From Pseudomonadota bacterium (GTDB lineage Bacteria > Pseudomonadota > Gammaproteobacteria > Burkholderiales > Burkholderiaceae_C): a DNA stretch of 37,835 nt. The DNA lies in NCBI GenBank assembly GCA_963205375.1, contig CAUJJV010000083.1, forward strand, positions 1-37,835, given 5' to 3'. The notes under the pieces are model-generated. The model had not been told where the DNA came from and did not search any database. It was given only the letters and a program-made list of their open reading frames with translations. Positions 1 to 13,785 of the stretch are shown here, in pieces (within the stretch, counting starts at the first letter, position 1; each line of letters starts with the position of its first letter). A program made the translations under genes and the position numbers.

Positions 1-1
1 C

Positions 2-2050
<2,049 letters not shown>

Positions 2051-2058
2051 GCAAGTCT

Positions 2059-2121
2059 GCTATCAATTTGGTAGCTGCTTGCGCAATAAGCGCAGTGGCT
2101 ACCGGTTGATTTGGCTATGAA
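2059..2121 (+). repeat. Dispersed approx. 60 bp element, copy A
   Basis: gctatcaatttggtagctgcttgcgcaataagcgcagtggctaccggttgatttggctatgaa; aligns without gaps to copies B and C (tagc-N18-..ggcta). Confidence 0.7.
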
Positions 2122-3112
2122 AGCTGTTGAAATATCCTCCTTCGGTCCACCCGACGTATTGCGTCTGGTGGACCGTCCTGCGCCTGTTGCGGGCGCGGGA
2201 GAGGTGTGCATTCGTGTGGCAGCCAGTGGGATCAACCGGCCGGATGTGCTGCAGCGTGCCGGGCATTACCCCGCACCTGCGGGTGCGTCGGATCTGCCGG
2301 GGCTGGAAGTGGCGGGCACCATCGTGGATGGCGACGCTGCGGCCATGCAGGCGGCGGGCTTCCAATTGGGCGACCGCGTCTGTGCACTGGTGGCGGGCGG
2401 CGGCTATGCCGAGTTGTGTGTGGCTCCGGTCGGGCAGTGTTTGCCGGTACCCCAAGGGTTGACGGACATTGAAGCTGCATCTTTGCCAGAGACGTTTTTC
2501 ACGGTCTGGAGCAATGTGTTTGATCGCGGCCGCCTGCAGGCAGGGGAGACCTTGCTGGTGCAGGGTGGCACCAGTGGGATTGGCGTGACCGCCATTCAGC
2601 TGGCCAAGGCCCTGGGCGCCACCGTGATTGCCACGGCCGGTAGCGATGCAAAATGCGCCGCCTGTCTGGCGCTAGGTGCCGACCATGCCATCAACTACAA
2701 GACGCAGGATTTTCAGACCGAAGCATTGCGCCTGACCGATGGGCGTGGTGTGGACGTGGTACTGGACATGGTGGCTGGTGGTTACGTGGCCAAGGAAGTG
2801 CAGTGCCTGGCAGAGGATGGTCGCCTGGTCATCATTGCCGTGCAGGGGGGCGTGCAAAGTGAAATCAATGCAGGCCTGGTCTTGCGCAAGCGCCTGACCA
2901 TTACCGGGTCCACTTTGCGGCCCAGACCGATGGCATTCAAGCAGGCCATCGCCCAGGCGTGTCTGCAAAGGGTGTGGCCGCTGCTGGAGGCGGGCAAGAT
3001 CAAACCCGTGGTGCACAGTGTGTTTGCCGCTGCGGATGCTGCAAAGGCCCATGCGCTGATGGAAACAAATCAGCATGTGGGCAAGATCGTATTGACTTGG
3101 GGGTCGCTATGA
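2117..3112 (+). CDS. NAD(P)H:quinone oxidoreductase (zinc-independent MDR family, PIG3-like)
   Basis: [23 protein letters not shown] start; [31 protein letters not shown] nucleotide-binding motif; overlaps the tpiA start. Confidence 0.9.
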   Translation: MKAVEISSFGPPDVLRLVDRPAPVAGAGEVCIRVAASGINRPDVLQRAGHYPAPAGASDLPGLEVAGTIVDGDAAAMQAAGFQLGDRVCALVAGGGYAELCVAPVGQCLPVPQGLTDIEAASLPETFFTVWSNVFDRGRLQAGETLLVQGGTSGIGVTAIQLAKALGATVIATAGSDAKCAACLALGADHAINYKTQDFQTEALRLTDGRGVDVVLDMVAGGYVAKEVQCLAEDGRLVIIAVQGGVQSEINAGLVLRKRLTITGSTLRPRPMAFKQAIAQACLQRVWPLLEAGKIKPVVHSVFAAADAAKAHALMETNQHVGKIVLTWGSL

Positions 3113-3852
3113 AAAAGAAACTGATTGCCGGAAACTGGAAGATGAACGGGTCTTCTGCGTCCAACGAGGCGCTGGTGAAGGCGCTGGCTGCAGGAATGGA
3201 TGGCAAGGATTGTCTGGTGGCGGTGTGTGTGCCTGCTCCCTATCTGGGCCAGGTGCAGGCACTGGTTGCCAATACCGGTATGGATCTGGGTGCGCAGGAT
3301 CTGTCGCAACATGAATCGGGAGCGTATACCGGTGAAGTGTCTGCCGTCATGCTGAAGGATTTTGGTGTGCGTTATGCCATCGTTGGCCATTCGGAGCGCC
3401 GTCAGTACCACGGTGAAACCGATGCTCTGGTAGCTCTCAAGGCACAACGTGCCCTGGCCAACGGGATCACGCCCATCGTGTGCGTGGGAGAGACGCTGGC
3501 CGAACGTGAAGCGGGCCAGACCGAAGAGGTGGTGAAGCGCCAGCTTGCAGCCGTCATTCATACCAATGGCCATTGCATCAGTGAAATCGTCGTGGCCTAT
3601 GAACCCGTTTGGGCGATCGGAACTGGCAAGACTGCCAGTCCCGAGCAGGCGCAGGAGGTGCACGCCGTGTTGCGCGCGCAACTCAAGGCGGCCACCCCGC
3701 ACGCTGACCGCGTACACATCCTCTATGGTGGCAGCATGAATGCGGCGAATGCGGCGCAATTGCTGGCACAAACCGACATTGATGGCGGACTGGTGGGCGG
3801 AGCCTCACTCAAAGCCCCTGATTTCCTGTCTATCGTCGCCGCAGCCCGTTAA
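3109..3852 (+). CDS. tpiA: Triosephosphate isomerase
   Basis: [50 protein letters not shown] motifs; ATG at 3109. Confidence 0.98.
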   Translation: MKKKLIAGNWKMNGSSASNEALVKALAAGMDGKDCLVAVCVPAPYLGQVQALVANTGMDLGAQDLSQHESGAYTGEVSAVMLKDFGVRYAIVGHSERRQYHGETDALVALKAQRALANGITPIVCVGETLAEREAGQTEEVVKRQLAAVIHTNGHCISEIVVAYEPVWAIGTGKTASPEQAQEVHAVLRAQLKAATPHADRVHILYGGSMNAANAAQLLAQTDIDGGLVGGASLKAPDFLSIVAAAR

Positions 3853-3889
3853 CGGGCGCGCGTATCCGTTTATTAGTTTGGAGTTGAAT

Positions 3890-4246
3890 ATGAGCATCGC
3901 AGTAACCATCATCCTGACAGTTCAAATGCTGTCCGCGCTGGCCATGATCGGCCTGATCCTTGTGCAGCACGGCAAAGGCGCCGACATGGGGGCTGCATTT
4001 GGCAGTGGCGGTTCTGGCAGCCTGTTTGGGGCCAGTGGCAGTGCCAACTTCCTGTCCCGCACCACTGCAGTGCTGGCCACCGTGTTTTTTGTCTGCACAT
4101 TGGCTTTGGCCTATTTTGGCAACCTGCGTCCTGCAAGTTCTGGCAGTGTGCTGGAGGGTGCTGCGGTGGTTGCCCCGGCGGCTGCTCCTGAAGTGCCTGC
4201 TACCGTAGCGCCTGCATCTGGCGCAGCGCAAATTCCCGCCAAGTAA
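3890..4246 (+). CDS. secG: Preprotein translocase subunit SecG
   Basis: Two TM segments, LVQHGKGADMGAAFGSGGSGSLFGASGSANFLSR motif. Confidence 0.95.
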   Translation: MSIAVTIILTVQMLSALAMIGLILVQHGKGADMGAAFGSGGSGSLFGASGSANFLSRTTAVLATVFFVCTLALAYFGNLRPASSGSVLEGAAVVAPAAAPEVPATVAPASGAAQIPAK

Positions 4247-4251
4247 TTGGC

Positions 4252-4279
4252 TTGCCCCTCTCTGAAGTGGGGCAATTTC
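4252..4279 (+). terminator. Possible rho-independent terminator after secG
   Basis: TTGCCCC (4252-4258) / GGGGCAA (4269-4275), 7 bp perfect stem, 10 nt loop, short TTT tract. Confidence 0.4.
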
Positions 4280-4354
4280 AGGGTAAACTCTAAGTCTTGC
4301 CGGAAAGCAAAATAGTCCGTGGGGATCCTCACGCAATCCGGTAATTAGTGAGCC

Positions 4355-4439
4355 GCCGTCGTGGTGAAATTGGTAGACACGCTATCTTGAGGGGGTAGTG
4401 GCGAAAGCTGTGCGAGTTCGAGTCTCGCCGACGGCACCA
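4355..4439 (+). tRNA. tRNA-Leu (GAG anticodon)
   Basis: GCCGTCG...CGACGGC-A-CCA acceptor stem; anticodon arm CTATC-TTGAGGG-GGTAG; long variable arm; TTCGAGT T-loop; encoded CCA. Confidence 0.95.
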
Positions 4440-4501
4440 AACAAAACTGCCTGCCTGGGTCAAGCCTGGTTCGGGCAATTAACGGTGATCAGAATCTCAA
4501 G

Positions 4502-4861
4502 ATGAACCTCGATCAATATTTGCCCGTCCTTCTGTTCATCTTGGTCGGTATCGGCATCGGCGTTGTCCCGCAGGTCCTCGGCTATATCCTCGGGCCCAAT
4601 CGGCCTGATCCGGCGAAAAACTCCCCCTATGAATGCGGCTTCGAGGCGTTTGAAGACGCCCGCATGAAGTTTGACGTGCGCTACTACCTGGTAGCCATTC
4701 TGTTTATCCTGTTCGATCTTGAAACCGCGTTCCTTTTTCCTTGGGCAGTAGGCCTCAAGGAGTTGGGTACTTTTGGCTTTCTGGTCGGTCTGGAATTCGT
4801 CACAGTGCTGACCATCGGCTTTGTGTACATGTGGAAAAAAGGCGCCCTGGACTGGGAGTAA
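4502..4861 (+). CDS. nuoA: NADH-quinone oxidoreductase subunit A
   Basis: NPYECGFE-type motif ([35 protein letters not shown]). Confidence 0.97.
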   Translation: MNLDQYLPVLLFILVGIGIGVVPQVLGYILGPNRPDPAKNSPYECGFEAFEDARMKFDVRYYLVAILFILFDLETAFLFPWAVGLKELGTFGFLVGLEFVTVLTIGFVYMWKKGALDWE

Positions 4862-4865
4862 AGCA

Positions 4866-5345
4866 ATGATTGAAGGTGTACTGAAAGAAGGCTTTGTCAC
4901 CACCAGTTACGACTCGGTGATGAACTGGGCCAAGACGGGCTCTATCTGGCCCATGACGTTTGGTCTGGCCTGTTGTGCGGTGGAGATGATGCATGCGGCG
5001 GCAGCGCGCTATGACATCAGCCGCTTTGGTTCCGAGGTGTTTCGCGCCAGTCCGCGCCAGTCGGATCTGATGATTGTTGCGGGCACGTTGTGCAACAAGA
5101 TGGCACCAGCTCTGCGCAAGGTGTATGACCAGATGTCTGAGCCGCGGTGGGTGATCAGCATGGGCTCCTGCGCGAATGGTGGTGGCTACTACCATTACAG
5201 TTACTCGGTAGTGCGTGGATGCGATCGTGTTGTTCCCGTGGATGTGTATGTTCCGGGTTGCCCGCCCACGGCAGAAGCATTGTTGTATGGCATTTTGCAG
5301 TTGCAGCAAAAAATTCGCCGCACTGAAACCATTGCGCGGGCTTGA
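4866..5345 (+). CDS. nuoB: NADH-quinone oxidoreductase subunit B
   Basis: [55 protein letters not shown]. Confidence 0.98.
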   Translation: MIEGVLKEGFVTTSYDSVMNWAKTGSIWPMTFGLACCAVEMMHAAAARYDISRFGSEVFRASPRQSDLMIVAGTLCNKMAPALRKVYDQMSEPRWVISMGSCANGGGYYHYSYSVVRGCDRVVPVDVYVPGCPPTAEALLYGILQLQQKIRRTETIARA

Positions 5346-5353
5346 GGATTGCC

Positions 5354-5962
5354 ATGACTGTCTATTCCGTTCGCCCTGAAGCGACCCAGGCTGCCATTGA
5401 GGCGGTACTGGGTGAAAAAATCAAACATATTTCTACAGCCTTGGGCGAAGTGACCGTTCAGGTGGCGGCTGCTGACTATCTGGCAGTCGCGAAAGCTCTG
5501 CGGGATGCGCCGGGATGCCAGTTCGAGCAGCTGATCGACCTGTGCGGTGTGGACTACTCTGAGTATCCTGCGGGTTCTCTGGATGGGCGGCGCTACGCAG
5601 TGGTGAGTCACTTGCTGTCGGTGAGTCTGAATCAGCGTGTGCGTCTCAAAGTGTTTGCTCCGGATGACGACATGCCCATGGTGGCGTCGGTTAATGACAT
5701 CTGGAATTCTGCCAACTGGTTTGAGCGCGAGGCGTTTGATCTGTTTGGCATTGTGTTTGATGGGCACAATGATTTGCGCCGCATTCTGACGGACTATGGT
5801 TTTATTGGCCATCCTTTCCGCAAAGACTTCCCTGTTACTGGGCACGTGGAAATGCGTTTCGATGCCGAACAGGCGCGCGTTATTTACCAGCCCGTCACGA
5901 TCGAAACGCGGGAGATTACGCCGCGTATCGTCCGTGAAGACAATTACGGGGGCCTGCAATAA
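5354..5962 (+). CDS. nuoC: NADH-quinone oxidoreductase subunit C
   Basis: [40 protein letters not shown]. Confidence 0.97.
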   Translation: MTVYSVRPEATQAAIEAVLGEKIKHISTALGEVTVQVAAADYLAVAKALRDAPGCQFEQLIDLCGVDYSEYPAGSLDGRRYAVVSHLLSVSLNQRVRLKVFAPDDDMPMVASVNDIWNSANWFEREAFDLFGIVFDGHNDLRRILTDYGFIGHPFRKDFPVTGHVEMRFDAEQARVIYQPVTIETREITPRIVREDNYGGLQ

Positions 5963-5974
5963 GCAGAGGTATGC

Positions 5975-7228
5975 ATGGCTGAGATCAAAAACTACACCCT
6001 GAACTTTGGACCGCAGCACCCTGCGGCACACGGCGTTTTGCGTCTGGTGCTCGAGCTCGATGGTGAGGTCATCCAGCGTGCAGATCCGCACATTGGATTG
6101 CTGCACCGTGCGACGGAGAAGCTGGCTGAGACCAAGACCTATATCCAGGCGCTGCCCTATATGGACCGTCTCGATTACGTGTCCATGATGTGCAATGAGC
6201 ACGCCTATTGCCTGGCAATCGAGAAGCTTCTGGGCATCGAAGTGCCGATCCGGGCCCAGTACATCCGCGTGATGTTCTCCGAAATTACCCGTCTGCTCAA
6301 CCACCTGATGTGGCTGGGTTCGCATGGCAATGATTGCGGCAGTTCCACCATCCTGATCTACACCTTCCGTGAACGGGAAGACCTGTTTGACATGTACGAA
6401 GCCGCCAGTGGTGCACGCATGCACGCGGCGTACTTCCGTCCTGGAGGTGTGTACCGTGATCTGCCTGACACCATGCCCCAGTTCAAGGCCAGCAAGGTGC
6501 GTAATGCCAAGGGTGTGGCTGAGCTCAACCAGAATCGCCAGGGTTCGCTGCTGGACTTCATTGACGACTTTTCCCAGCGCTTTCCCAAGTGCCTGGAGGA
6601 ATACCACACCCTGCTGACCGAAAACCGCATCTGGAAGCAGCGCACGGTCAACATCGGCATCGTGACTCCTGAGCGTGCACTCAATATGGGCTTTACGGGT
6701 CCCATGTTGCGCGGCTCCGGTATTGCCTGGGATCTGCGCAAGAAGCAGCCCTACGATGCCTACGATAAGCTGGATTTTGATATCCCCGTGGGTAAAACTG
6801 GCGACGTGTACGACCGCTATCTGGTGCGCATGGAAGAGATGAAGCAGTCCAACCGCATCATCAAGCAGTGCGTGGACTGGCTCAAGGCCAATCCTGGCCC
6901 CGTCATTACCGACAACCACAAAGTGGCGGCACCTTCGCGCGAGTCCATGAAGACCAATATGGAAGGCTTGATTCACCATTTCAAGCTGTTCACTGAAGGT
7001 TTCCATGTGCCGGAAGGCGAGGCCTATGCGGCTGTGGAGCATCCGAAGGGTGAATTTGGTATTTACATCGTCAGTGATGGTGCCAATAAGCCGTATCGCC
7101 TGAAGATCCGTCCGCCTGGCTTTGCGCATCTGGCGGGCCTCAACGAGATGGCTCAAGGGCACATGATCGCCGACGCGGTGTCCATCATTGGCACCATGGA
7201 CATTGTTTTTGGAGAGATTGATCGATGA
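5975..7228 (+). CDS. nuoD: NADH-quinone oxidoreductase subunit D
   Basis: [36 protein letters not shown] terminus. Confidence 0.98.
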   Translation: MAEIKNYTLNFGPQHPAAHGVLRLVLELDGEVIQRADPHIGLLHRATEKLAETKTYIQALPYMDRLDYVSMMCNEHAYCLAIEKLLGIEVPIRAQYIRVMFSEITRLLNHLMWLGSHGNDCGSSTILIYTFREREDLFDMYEAASGARMHAAYFRPGGVYRDLPDTMPQFKASKVRNAKGVAELNQNRQGSLLDFIDDFSQRFPKCLEEYHTLLTENRIWKQRTVNIGIVTPERALNMGFTGPMLRGSGIAWDLRKKQPYDAYDKLDFDIPVGKTGDVYDRYLVRMEEMKQSNRIIKQCVDWLKANPGPVITDNHKVAAPSRESMKTNMEGLIHHFKLFTEGFHVPEGEAYAAVEHPKGEFGIYIVSDGANKPYRLKIRPPGFAHLAGLNEMAQGHMIADAVSIIGTMDIVFGEIDR

Positions 7229-7716
7229 TCTCCGACGCTACCAAAGCCCGCTTCGCCAAAGAAGTGGCCAAATACCCCGCTGACCAGAAGCAGTCTGCTG
7301 TGATGGCATGCCTGTCCATCGTCCAGCAGGAGCTCGGGCACGTTAGTGCTGACAGCGAGAAGGTCGTTGCCGATTACCTCGGCATGGCGCCCATGGCTGT
7401 GCATGAGGTCACGACCTTCTACAACATGTACAACCAGCGACCGGTGGGTAAGTTCAAGCTCAACGTGTGTACGAACCTGCCGTGCCAACTGCGTGATGGG
7501 CAAAAGGCTCTTCACCATCTGGAGAAGAAGCTCGGTATCTCGATGGGTGAAACGACACCGGACGGTTTGTTTACCCTGCAGCAAAGCGAATGCCTTGGCG
7601 CGTGTGCTGACTCGCCTGTTCTGCTGGTCAACGACCGCTCGATGTGCAGTTTCATGAGCAACGACAAGCTGGACCAGTTGGTGGACGGTATCCGTTCCGC
7701 GGAGGGCAAGGTATGA
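7225..7716 (+). CDS. nuoE: NADH-quinone oxidoreductase subunit E
   Basis: CTNLPCQL ... [15 protein letters not shown] [2Fe-2S] motifs; ATGA overlap with nuoD. Confidence 0.97.
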   Translation: MISDATKARFAKEVAKYPADQKQSAVMACLSIVQQELGHVSADSEKVVADYLGMAPMAVHEVTTFYNMYNQRPVGKFKLNVCTNLPCQLRDGQKALHHLEKKLGISMGETTPDGLFTLQQSECLGACADSPVLLVNDRSMCSFMSNDKLDQLVDGIRSAEGKV

Positions 7717-9065
7717 GCGCGCAGGACGTTATCAACCAGTTTGTTGCCAAGGGCGTGGAAACCTGTTTCCATGACCGCCATATCAATCCGCAGATATATG
7801 CAGGACTGAATGGTTCGAACTGGAGCATCAAGGACTACGAAGCCCGTGGTGGGTACCAGGCTCTGCGCAAAATTCTGGGCAAAGATGGAGGCGAAGGCTT
7901 CACCCAGGACCAGGTGATTGCTACGGTCAAAGAGTCCGGTTTGCGCGGACGCGGCGGTGCAGGCTTTCCGACCGGTCTGAAGTGGAGCTTTATGCCCCGC
8001 CAGTTCCCCGGTCAGAAGTATCTGGTGTGCAATTCCGACGAGGGCGAGCCCGGTACCTGCAAAGACCGCGACATTCTGCAGTTCAATCCGCACATCGTGA
8101 TCGAAGGCATGGCCATTGCTGCCTATGCCATGGGCATCAGCGTGGGTTACAACTACATCCACGGCGAAATTTTCGGTTCCTACGAGCGCTTTGAGGCAGC
8201 ACTGGAAGAAGCCCGCGCGGCCGGCTTTCTGGGTAACAACATCATGGGCTCGAATTTCAGCTTTCAGCTGCATGCCGCCCACGGGTTTGGCGCCTACATC
8301 TGCGGTGAGGAAACCGCCTTGTTGGAGTCGCTCGAAGGAAAAAAAGGGCAGCCCCGCTTCAAGCCACCGTTTCCTGCCAGTTTCGGTCTGTACGGCAAGC
8401 CGACCACCATCAACAACACGGAAACTTTCGCAGCGGTTCCCTGGATCATTCGCAACGGGGGGCAGGCCTACCTGGAGTGCGGCAAACCCAATAACGGTGG
8501 CACCAAGATTTACTCGGTGAGCGGTGACGTGGAGCGTCCCGGAAACTACGAAATCCCGATGGGAACCCCGTTTTCCAAACTGCTGGAACTGGCAGGTGGC
8601 GTGCGCGCTGGTCGCCAGCTCAAGGCTGTGATTCCTGGTGGTTCATCGTCTCCGGTGTTGCCTGCGTCCGTCATCATGGAATGCACGATGGATTACGACT
8701 CCATTGCCAAGGCAGGCTCCATGCTGGGCTCCGGCGCGGTCATTGTGATGGACGATTCGCGTTGCATGGTCAAGGCACTGCAGCGTCTGAGCTACTTTTA
8801 CATGCATGAGTCCTGCGGACAGTGCACGCCCTGCCGTGAAGGTACAGGCTGGTTGTCACGCATGGTTGACCGCATTGAGACTGGACACGGGCGTCCGAGC
8901 GATATGGATCTGCTGGACAACGTGGCCGAAAACATCATGGGACGCACGATTTGTGCCCTGGGCGATGCGGCAGCGATGCCGGTACGCGCCATGATCAAAC
9001 ATTTCCGGCACGAGTTTGTGCACCACATTGAGCACAAGAGCTGTGTGGTTCCAGCCTACGTTTGA
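7713..9065 (+). CDS. nuoF: NADH-quinone oxidoreductase subunit F
   Basis: [48 protein letters not shown]. Confidence 0.98.
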   Translation: MSAQDVINQFVAKGVETCFHDRHINPQIYAGLNGSNWSIKDYEARGGYQALRKILGKDGGEGFTQDQVIATVKESGLRGRGGAGFPTGLKWSFMPRQFPGQKYLVCNSDEGEPGTCKDRDILQFNPHIVIEGMAIAAYAMGISVGYNYIHGEIFGSYERFEAALEEARAAGFLGNNIMGSNFSFQLHAAHGFGAYICGEETALLESLEGKKGQPRFKPPFPASFGLYGKPTTINNTETFAAVPWIIRNGGQAYLECGKPNNGGTKIYSVSGDVERPGNYEIPMGTPFSKLLELAGGVRAGRQLKAVIPGGSSSPVLPASVIMECTMDYDSIAKAGSMLGSGAVIVMDDSRCMVKALQRLSYFYMHESCGQCTPCREGTGWLSRMVDRIETGHGRPSDMDLLDNVAENIMGRTICALGDAAAMPVRAMIKHFRHEFVHHIEHKSCVVPAYV

Positions 9066-11206
9066 GCAATACCAAAATGATTGAAATCGAACTCGATGGC
9101 AAGAAGGTAGACATTGTTGAAGGCAGCATGATCATGCATGCCGCCGACAAGGCTGGTACCTACATTCCCCACTTCTGTTACCACAAGAAACTCAGCATTG
9201 CTGCCAATTGCCGCATGTGCCTGGTGGATGTGGAGAAGATGCCCAAACCCATGCCTGCCTGCGCCACGCCGGTAACGCAAGGCATGATCGTTCGTACCAA
9301 GAGCGACAAGGCCATCAAGGCCCAGAAGTCGGTCATGGAATTCCTGCTGATCAACCATCCGCTGGATTGCCCTATTTGCGATCAGGGTGGCGAGTGCCAG
9401 TTGCAGGATCTGGCCGTGGGATATGGTGGCAGTACTTCACGCTATGAAGAAGAAAAGCGTGTGGTGTTCCACAAGGATGTGGGCCCGCTGATCTCCATGG
9501 AAGAGATGAGCCGCTGCATCCATTGCACACGTTGCGTGCGTTTCGGTCAGGAAATTGCGGGCGCCATGGAGCTGGGGATGTCCCACCGTGGTGAGCATGC
9601 CGAGATTGAAACCTTCGTTGGTGCGACGGTGGATTCCGAGTTGTCGGGCAACATGATTGACATCTGCCCGGTTGGTGCATTGACCAGCAAGCCTTTCCGT
9701 TACAGCGCCCGTACCTGGGAGCTGTCACGTCGCAAGTCGGTCAGTCCGCATGACTCGACGGGCGCCAATCTGATTGTGCAGGTGAAAAACAACAAGGTGA
9801 TGCGTGTCGTTCCGTTGGAGAACGATGCGGTGAATGAATGCTGGATTGCCGACCGTGACCGTTTCTCTTACGAAGCTCTCAATGGAGAGGATCGCCTTAC
9901 AACGCCCCTGCTCAAACAGGGTGGTGTGTGGAAGAGCGTGGACTGGCAGACAGCGCTTGAGTATGTTGCCAATGGACTGAAACAAATCAAGGCCAACCAC
10001 GGTGCGAATGCGGTGGGCGCTTTGGTGAGCCCGCACAGCACATTGGAAGAGTTGCATTTGGCGGGTTCCTTGGTGCGTGGCTTGGGTAGCGAGAACATCG
10101 ACTACCGTCTGCGTAACGCAGAATTTGTGACTGCACCGGGTGCGCGCTACCTGGGAACTTCCATCGCTTCCTTGTCCCAGTTGCAGCGCGTGCTGGTCGT
10201 GGGTTCCAACCTGCGCAAGGACCACCCTCTGTTTGCGTTGCGGATTCGTCATGCGACCAAACTGGGTTGTGCTGTGAATGTGCTCAATGAGCGTGTCAGT
10301 GATTGGGCTTTGCCCGTGGCCAATGCCATGACAGTGGCGTCGTCGCAGTGGCTTCAGGCACTTGCCGATATTGCTGCTGCGATTGCTGCCGAAAAGGGCG
10401 TCGCAGCACCGGTCGGCGGAAATGCAACCCCTGAAGCGCAAGCCATTGCCAAGTCGTTGCTCGGTGGTGAACGCAAGGCAGTGCTGTTAGGCAATGCAGC
10501 AGCACACCATGCCCAGGCCTCCGGTTTGCTGGGGCTGGCGAACTGGATCGCAGCGCAGACCGGCGCAAGCGTCGGTTACCTCACCGAGGCGGCCAATACC
10601 GTGGGGGCCCAGCTGGCTGGTGCCATGCCTGGCAAGGGTGGATTGACTGCCGGACAAATGCTGGCCGGTGCTTTGAAGGCGGTGCTGTTGCTCAATACAG
10701 AGCCAGCGCGCGACTCTGCTGCTGGTGCTGCCGCAGTCCAAAATCTGGGCAAAGCTGAGATGGTTGTCACCCTGAGCCCGTTTAAGGCAAATATGGAATT
10801 TAGCGATGTGCTGTTGCCCATTGCGCCATTCACAGAAACACCAGGTACTTTTGTGAACGCGGAAGGTCGGGTTCAAAGCTTCCATGCCGTGGTGAAGCCG
10901 CTTGCCGAAACGCGACCGGCATGGAAAGTGTTGCGCGTACTCGCCAATATGCTGGATCTGCCAGGTTTTGCCTACGAATCTGCGCAGGATGTTCTGGCTG
11001 GCATGCACCAGGCCAGCGGTGGCGTTCCGGCACAGGTTTCCGTCAGCGCATTGAACAACGCTGCGAATTTGCCGACAGATCTGTCCGCAGCGGCAGGTGC
11101 ACCGGTCGTGGCAGGCATCTACCAACTCGATGGCATCGTTCGGCGTGCGCCATCTCTGCAGTTGACCGCTGATGCACGACTGGTAGTTCAGGAGGCACAA
11201 GCATGA
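9062..11206 (+). CDS. nuoG: NADH-quinone oxidoreductase subunit G (TTG start at 9062 or ATG at 9077)
   Basis: [2Fe-2S] [55 protein letters not shown]. Confidence 0.96.
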   Translation: MSNTKMIEIELDGKKVDIVEGSMIMHAADKAGTYIPHFCYHKKLSIAANCRMCLVDVEKMPKPMPACATPVTQGMIVRTKSDKAIKAQKSVMEFLLINHPLDCPICDQGGECQLQDLAVGYGGSTSRYEEEKRVVFHKDVGPLISMEEMSRCIHCTRCVRFGQEIAGAMELGMSHRGEHAEIETFVGATVDSELSGNMIDICPVGALTSKPFRYSARTWELSRRKSVSPHDSTGANLIVQVKNNKVMRVVPLENDAVNECWIADRDRFSYEALNGEDRLTTPLLKQGGVWKSVDWQTALEYVANGLKQIKANHGANAVGALVSPHSTLEELHLAGSLVRGLGSENIDYRLRNAEFVTAPGARYLGTSIASLSQLQRVLVVGSNLRKDHPLFALRIRHATKLGCAVNVLNERVSDWALPVANAMTVASSQWLQALADIAAAIAAEKGVAAPVGGNATPEAQAIAKSLLGGERKAVLLGNAAAHHAQASGLLGLANWIAAQTGASVGYLTEAANTVGAQLAGAMPGKGGLTAGQMLAGALKAVLLLNTEPARDSAAGAAAVQNLGKAEMVVTLSPFKANMEFSDVLLPIAPFTETPGTFVNAEGRVQSFHAVVKPLAETRPAWKVLRVLANMLDLPGFAYESAQDVLAGMHQASGGVPAQVSVSALNNAANLPTDLSAAAGAPVVAGIYQLDGIVRRAPSLQLTADARLVVQEAQA

Positions 11207-12279
11207 TTGACATGGTGTACAACGGTGGCATGGGCCTCCTGTCGAACGCATGGTGGACTGGCGTTGTGTGGCCAGTTCTGTGGGCGCTGATCAAGATCGT
11301 GGTGGTGGTATTGCCTCTGATGGGCGCGGTTGCCTATTTGACCCTGTGGGAACGCAAATTCCTGGGTTGGATGCAGGTGCGCGTGGGCCCCAACCGCGTG
11401 GGTCCTCTGGGTTTGCTGCAACCGATTGCAGATGCTTTGAAACTGCTGACCAAGGAAATTTTGGTTCCTGCGGCTGCGAATAAGAGCCTGTTCTTTATCG
11501 GTCCCATTCTGACCATCATGCCGGCTATGGCGGCGTGGGCTGTGGTTCCCTTTGGTCCTGAGGTTGCGCTCGCCAACATCAATGCAGGGCTGCTGTTTAT
11601 CATGGCTATCACCTCCATGGAGGTCTATGGTGTGGTGATTGCCGGGTGGGCTTCCAACTCCAAGTACGCGTTTCTGGGGGCCCTGCGTGCGTCCGCACAG
11701 ATGGTGAGCTACGAAATTGCCATGGGTTTTTGCCTGGTCATCGTACTCATGGTGTCGGGAAGCATGAACCTTACCGAGATCGTTGTGCTCCAGGGTAAGG
11801 GATCTTTTGCCGACATGGGGCTGTCATTCCTGTCCTGGAACTGGCTGCCACTGTTGCCGATTTTTGTGATCTATATTGTTTCTGGTCTGGCTGAAACCAA
11901 TCGCCATCCGTTTGACGTGGTGGAAGGCGAGGCGGAGATCGTTGCTGGCCACATGGTCGAATACTCGGGTATGTCCTATGCCATGTTCTACTTGGCTGAG
12001 TACGCCAACATGTGGCTGATTTCCATTTTGGCCTCTACCTTGTTCTTGGGTGGTTGGCTGTCGCCGGTAGCCGCACTGGACTGGATTCCCGGCTGGATCT
12101 GGCTGGGTATCAAGACTTGCTTCGTGGTGAGCCTGTTCATCTGGGTGCGGGCGACCTTCCCCCGTTACCGCTATGACCAGATCATGCGTTTGGGCTGGAA
12201 AGTGTTTATTCCTGTCACGTTGTTCTGGCTGGTTGTTGTGGGTGTCTGGATGCAGACCTCCCTGAACATCTGGAAGTGA
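11203..12279 (+). CDS. nuoH: NADH-quinone oxidoreductase subunit H
   Basis: [64 protein letters not shown]. Confidence 0.98.
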   Translation: MIDMVYNGGMGLLSNAWWTGVVWPVLWALIKIVVVVLPLMGAVAYLTLWERKFLGWMQVRVGPNRVGPLGLLQPIADALKLLTKEILVPAAANKSLFFIGPILTIMPAMAAWAVVPFGPEVALANINAGLLFIMAITSMEVYGVVIAGWASNSKYAFLGALRASAQMVSYEIAMGFCLVIVLMVSGSMNLTEIVVLQGKGSFADMGLSFLSWNWLPLLPIFVIYIVSGLAETNRHPFDVVEGEAEIVAGHMVEYSGMSYAMFYLAEYANMWLISILASTLFLGGWLSPVAALDWIPGWIWLGIKTCFVVSLFIWVRATFPRYRYDQIMRLGWKVFIPVTLFWLVVVGVWMQTSLNIWK

Positions 12280-12290
12280 GGGAACGATCC

Positions 12291-12812
12291 ATGTCTTCTA
12301 ACACTTCTGCCTCTATGCCTTCCGCATTTTCTCTCAAGGATTTCCTCTACAGCTTTTTGCTGATTGAGCTTTTCAAAGGACTCGCACTGACGGGGCGGTA
12401 TCTTTTCCGCCGTAAAGTCACCGTGCAGTTCCCGGAGGAAAAGACCCCGCTGTCACCTCGCTTTCGAGGCCTGCATGCGTTGCGTCGCTATGAAAATGGC
12501 GAAGAACGATGCATCGCCTGCAAATTGTGTGAGGCCGTTTGCCCTGCCATGGCGATCACGATCGAGTCCGATGTACGGGCCGACGGTTCACGTCGTACCA
12601 CACGCTATGACATCGATTTGACCAAGTGCATTTTTTGCGGTTTCTGTGAAGAGAGTTGCCCGGTGGATTCCATCGTGGAAACGCATATTCTGGAATACCA
12701 CGGTGAAAAGCGGGGTGACCTGTACTTCACCAAGGAAATGTTGCTGGCCGTGGGTGATCGCTATGAGAGCGAAATCGCTGCCAATAAGCAGGCTGACGCC
12801 AAGTACCGCTGA
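12291..12812 (+). CDS. nuoI: NADH-quinone oxidoreductase subunit I
   Basis: Two 4Fe-4S motifs [12 protein letters not shown] and [15 protein letters not shown] at 12291 preferred over GTG at 12276. Confidence 0.97.
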   Translation: MSSNTSASMPSAFSLKDFLYSFLLIELFKGLALTGRYLFRRKVTVQFPEEKTPLSPRFRGLHALRRYENGEERCIACKLCEAVCPAMAITIESDVRADGSRRTTRYDIDLTKCIFCGFCEESCPVDSIVETHILEYHGEKRGDLYFTKEMLLAVGDRYESEIAANKQADAKYR

Positions 12813-12837
12813 TCCGTCGCAAGAAAGAAACTGAATT

Positions 12838-13476
12838 ATGAGTGTCACGACTGGTCTGTTCTACATTTTCTCGGCAGTCATGCTGTTTGCAGCGTTTCGT
12901 GTGATCACTGCACGTAACCCGGTGCATGCCGTGCTATTTCTCGTACTGACCTTCTTCCAGGCGGCCTTGGTATGGATGCTTTTGAAGGCTGAGTTCCTGT
13001 CGATTACGCTGGTGCTGGTGTACGTGGGTGCGGTGATGGTGTTGTTCCTGTTCGTCGTGATGATGATGGACGTGAACGTGGAAAATCTGCGGGTAGGCTT
13101 CTGGAAGCATTTCCCTCTCGCCGCCATTCTGGGGGTGGTCATTGCACTGGAGATGTCTGCAGTCTTGATGGGCGGGTTCCGCGTTGTGGATGAACCCCAG
13201 GCTGTTGTGCCTGGCGCCTCCAATACCAAAGAGCTCGGCATATTGCTGTACACGAAGTACCTCTACCCGCTGGAGGTGGCTGCAGCCATTCTGCTGGTGG
13301 CCATGATTGCGGCGATCGCGCTGACGCTGCGTGCCCGCAAGGACAGCAAATATGTCAGCCCAGGCGATCAGGTGCGCGTCAAGGCGCGCGACCGAATGGC
13401 CGTGGTCAAGATGGATGCCACACGTGAGGCCCCCGCGCCCACACAGGCTGCTACGCAAGCGGAGACCAAAGCATGA
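12838..13476 (+). CDS. nuoJ: NADH-quinone oxidoreductase subunit J
   Basis: Position in operon; [52 protein letters not shown]. Confidence 0.96.
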   Translation: MSVTTGLFYIFSAVMLFAAFRVITARNPVHAVLFLVLTFFQAALVWMLLKAEFLSITLVLVYVGAVMVLFLFVVMMMDVNVENLRVGFWKHFPLAAILGVVIALEMSAVLMGGFRVVDEPQAVVPGASNTKELGILLYTKYLYPLEVAAAILLVAMIAAIALTLRARKDSKYVSPGDQVRVKARDRMAVVKMDATREAPAPTQAATQAETKA

Positions 13477-13781
13477 CTTTGACACTTGGACATTTCCTCT
13501 CACTGGGTGGCATGCTGTTTGCCCTGTCGGTGGTAGGCATCTTCCTGAACCGGAAGAACCTGATCGTGTTGTTGATGGCCATTGAACTGATGTTGCTGGC
13601 TGTCAATACCAATTTCGTCGCCTTTTCGCATTACCTGCATGACCTGCACGGTCAGATTTTCGTGTTCTTCATTCTGACGGTGGCTGCTGCGGAGTCCGCG
13701 ATCGGCTTGGCCATTCTGGTGCTGCTGTTCCGTAACAAGTCCAGCATCAATGTGGACGAACTCAATACGCTCAAGGGTTAA
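13473..13781 (+). CDS. nuoK: NADH-quinone oxidoreductase subunit K
   Basis: [43 protein letters not shown]. Confidence 0.97.
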   Translation: MTLTLGHFLSLGGMLFALSVVGIFLNRKNLIVLLMAIELMLLAVNTNFVAFSHYLHDLHGQIFVFFILTVAAAESAIGLAILVLLFRNKSSINVDELNTLKG

Positions 13782-13785
13782 TAAG

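Noticed and set aside
4326-4354. Imperfect palindrome CGTGGGGATCCTCACG just upstream of tRNA-Leu
   Set aside because: Two mismatches, short, no known operator match; could be chance.
5201-7162. 653 aa ORF on - strand antisense to nuoB-nuoD
   Set aside because: Lies over confidently assigned nuo genes; His/Arg-rich composition typical of an antisense frame in GC-rich coding DNA.
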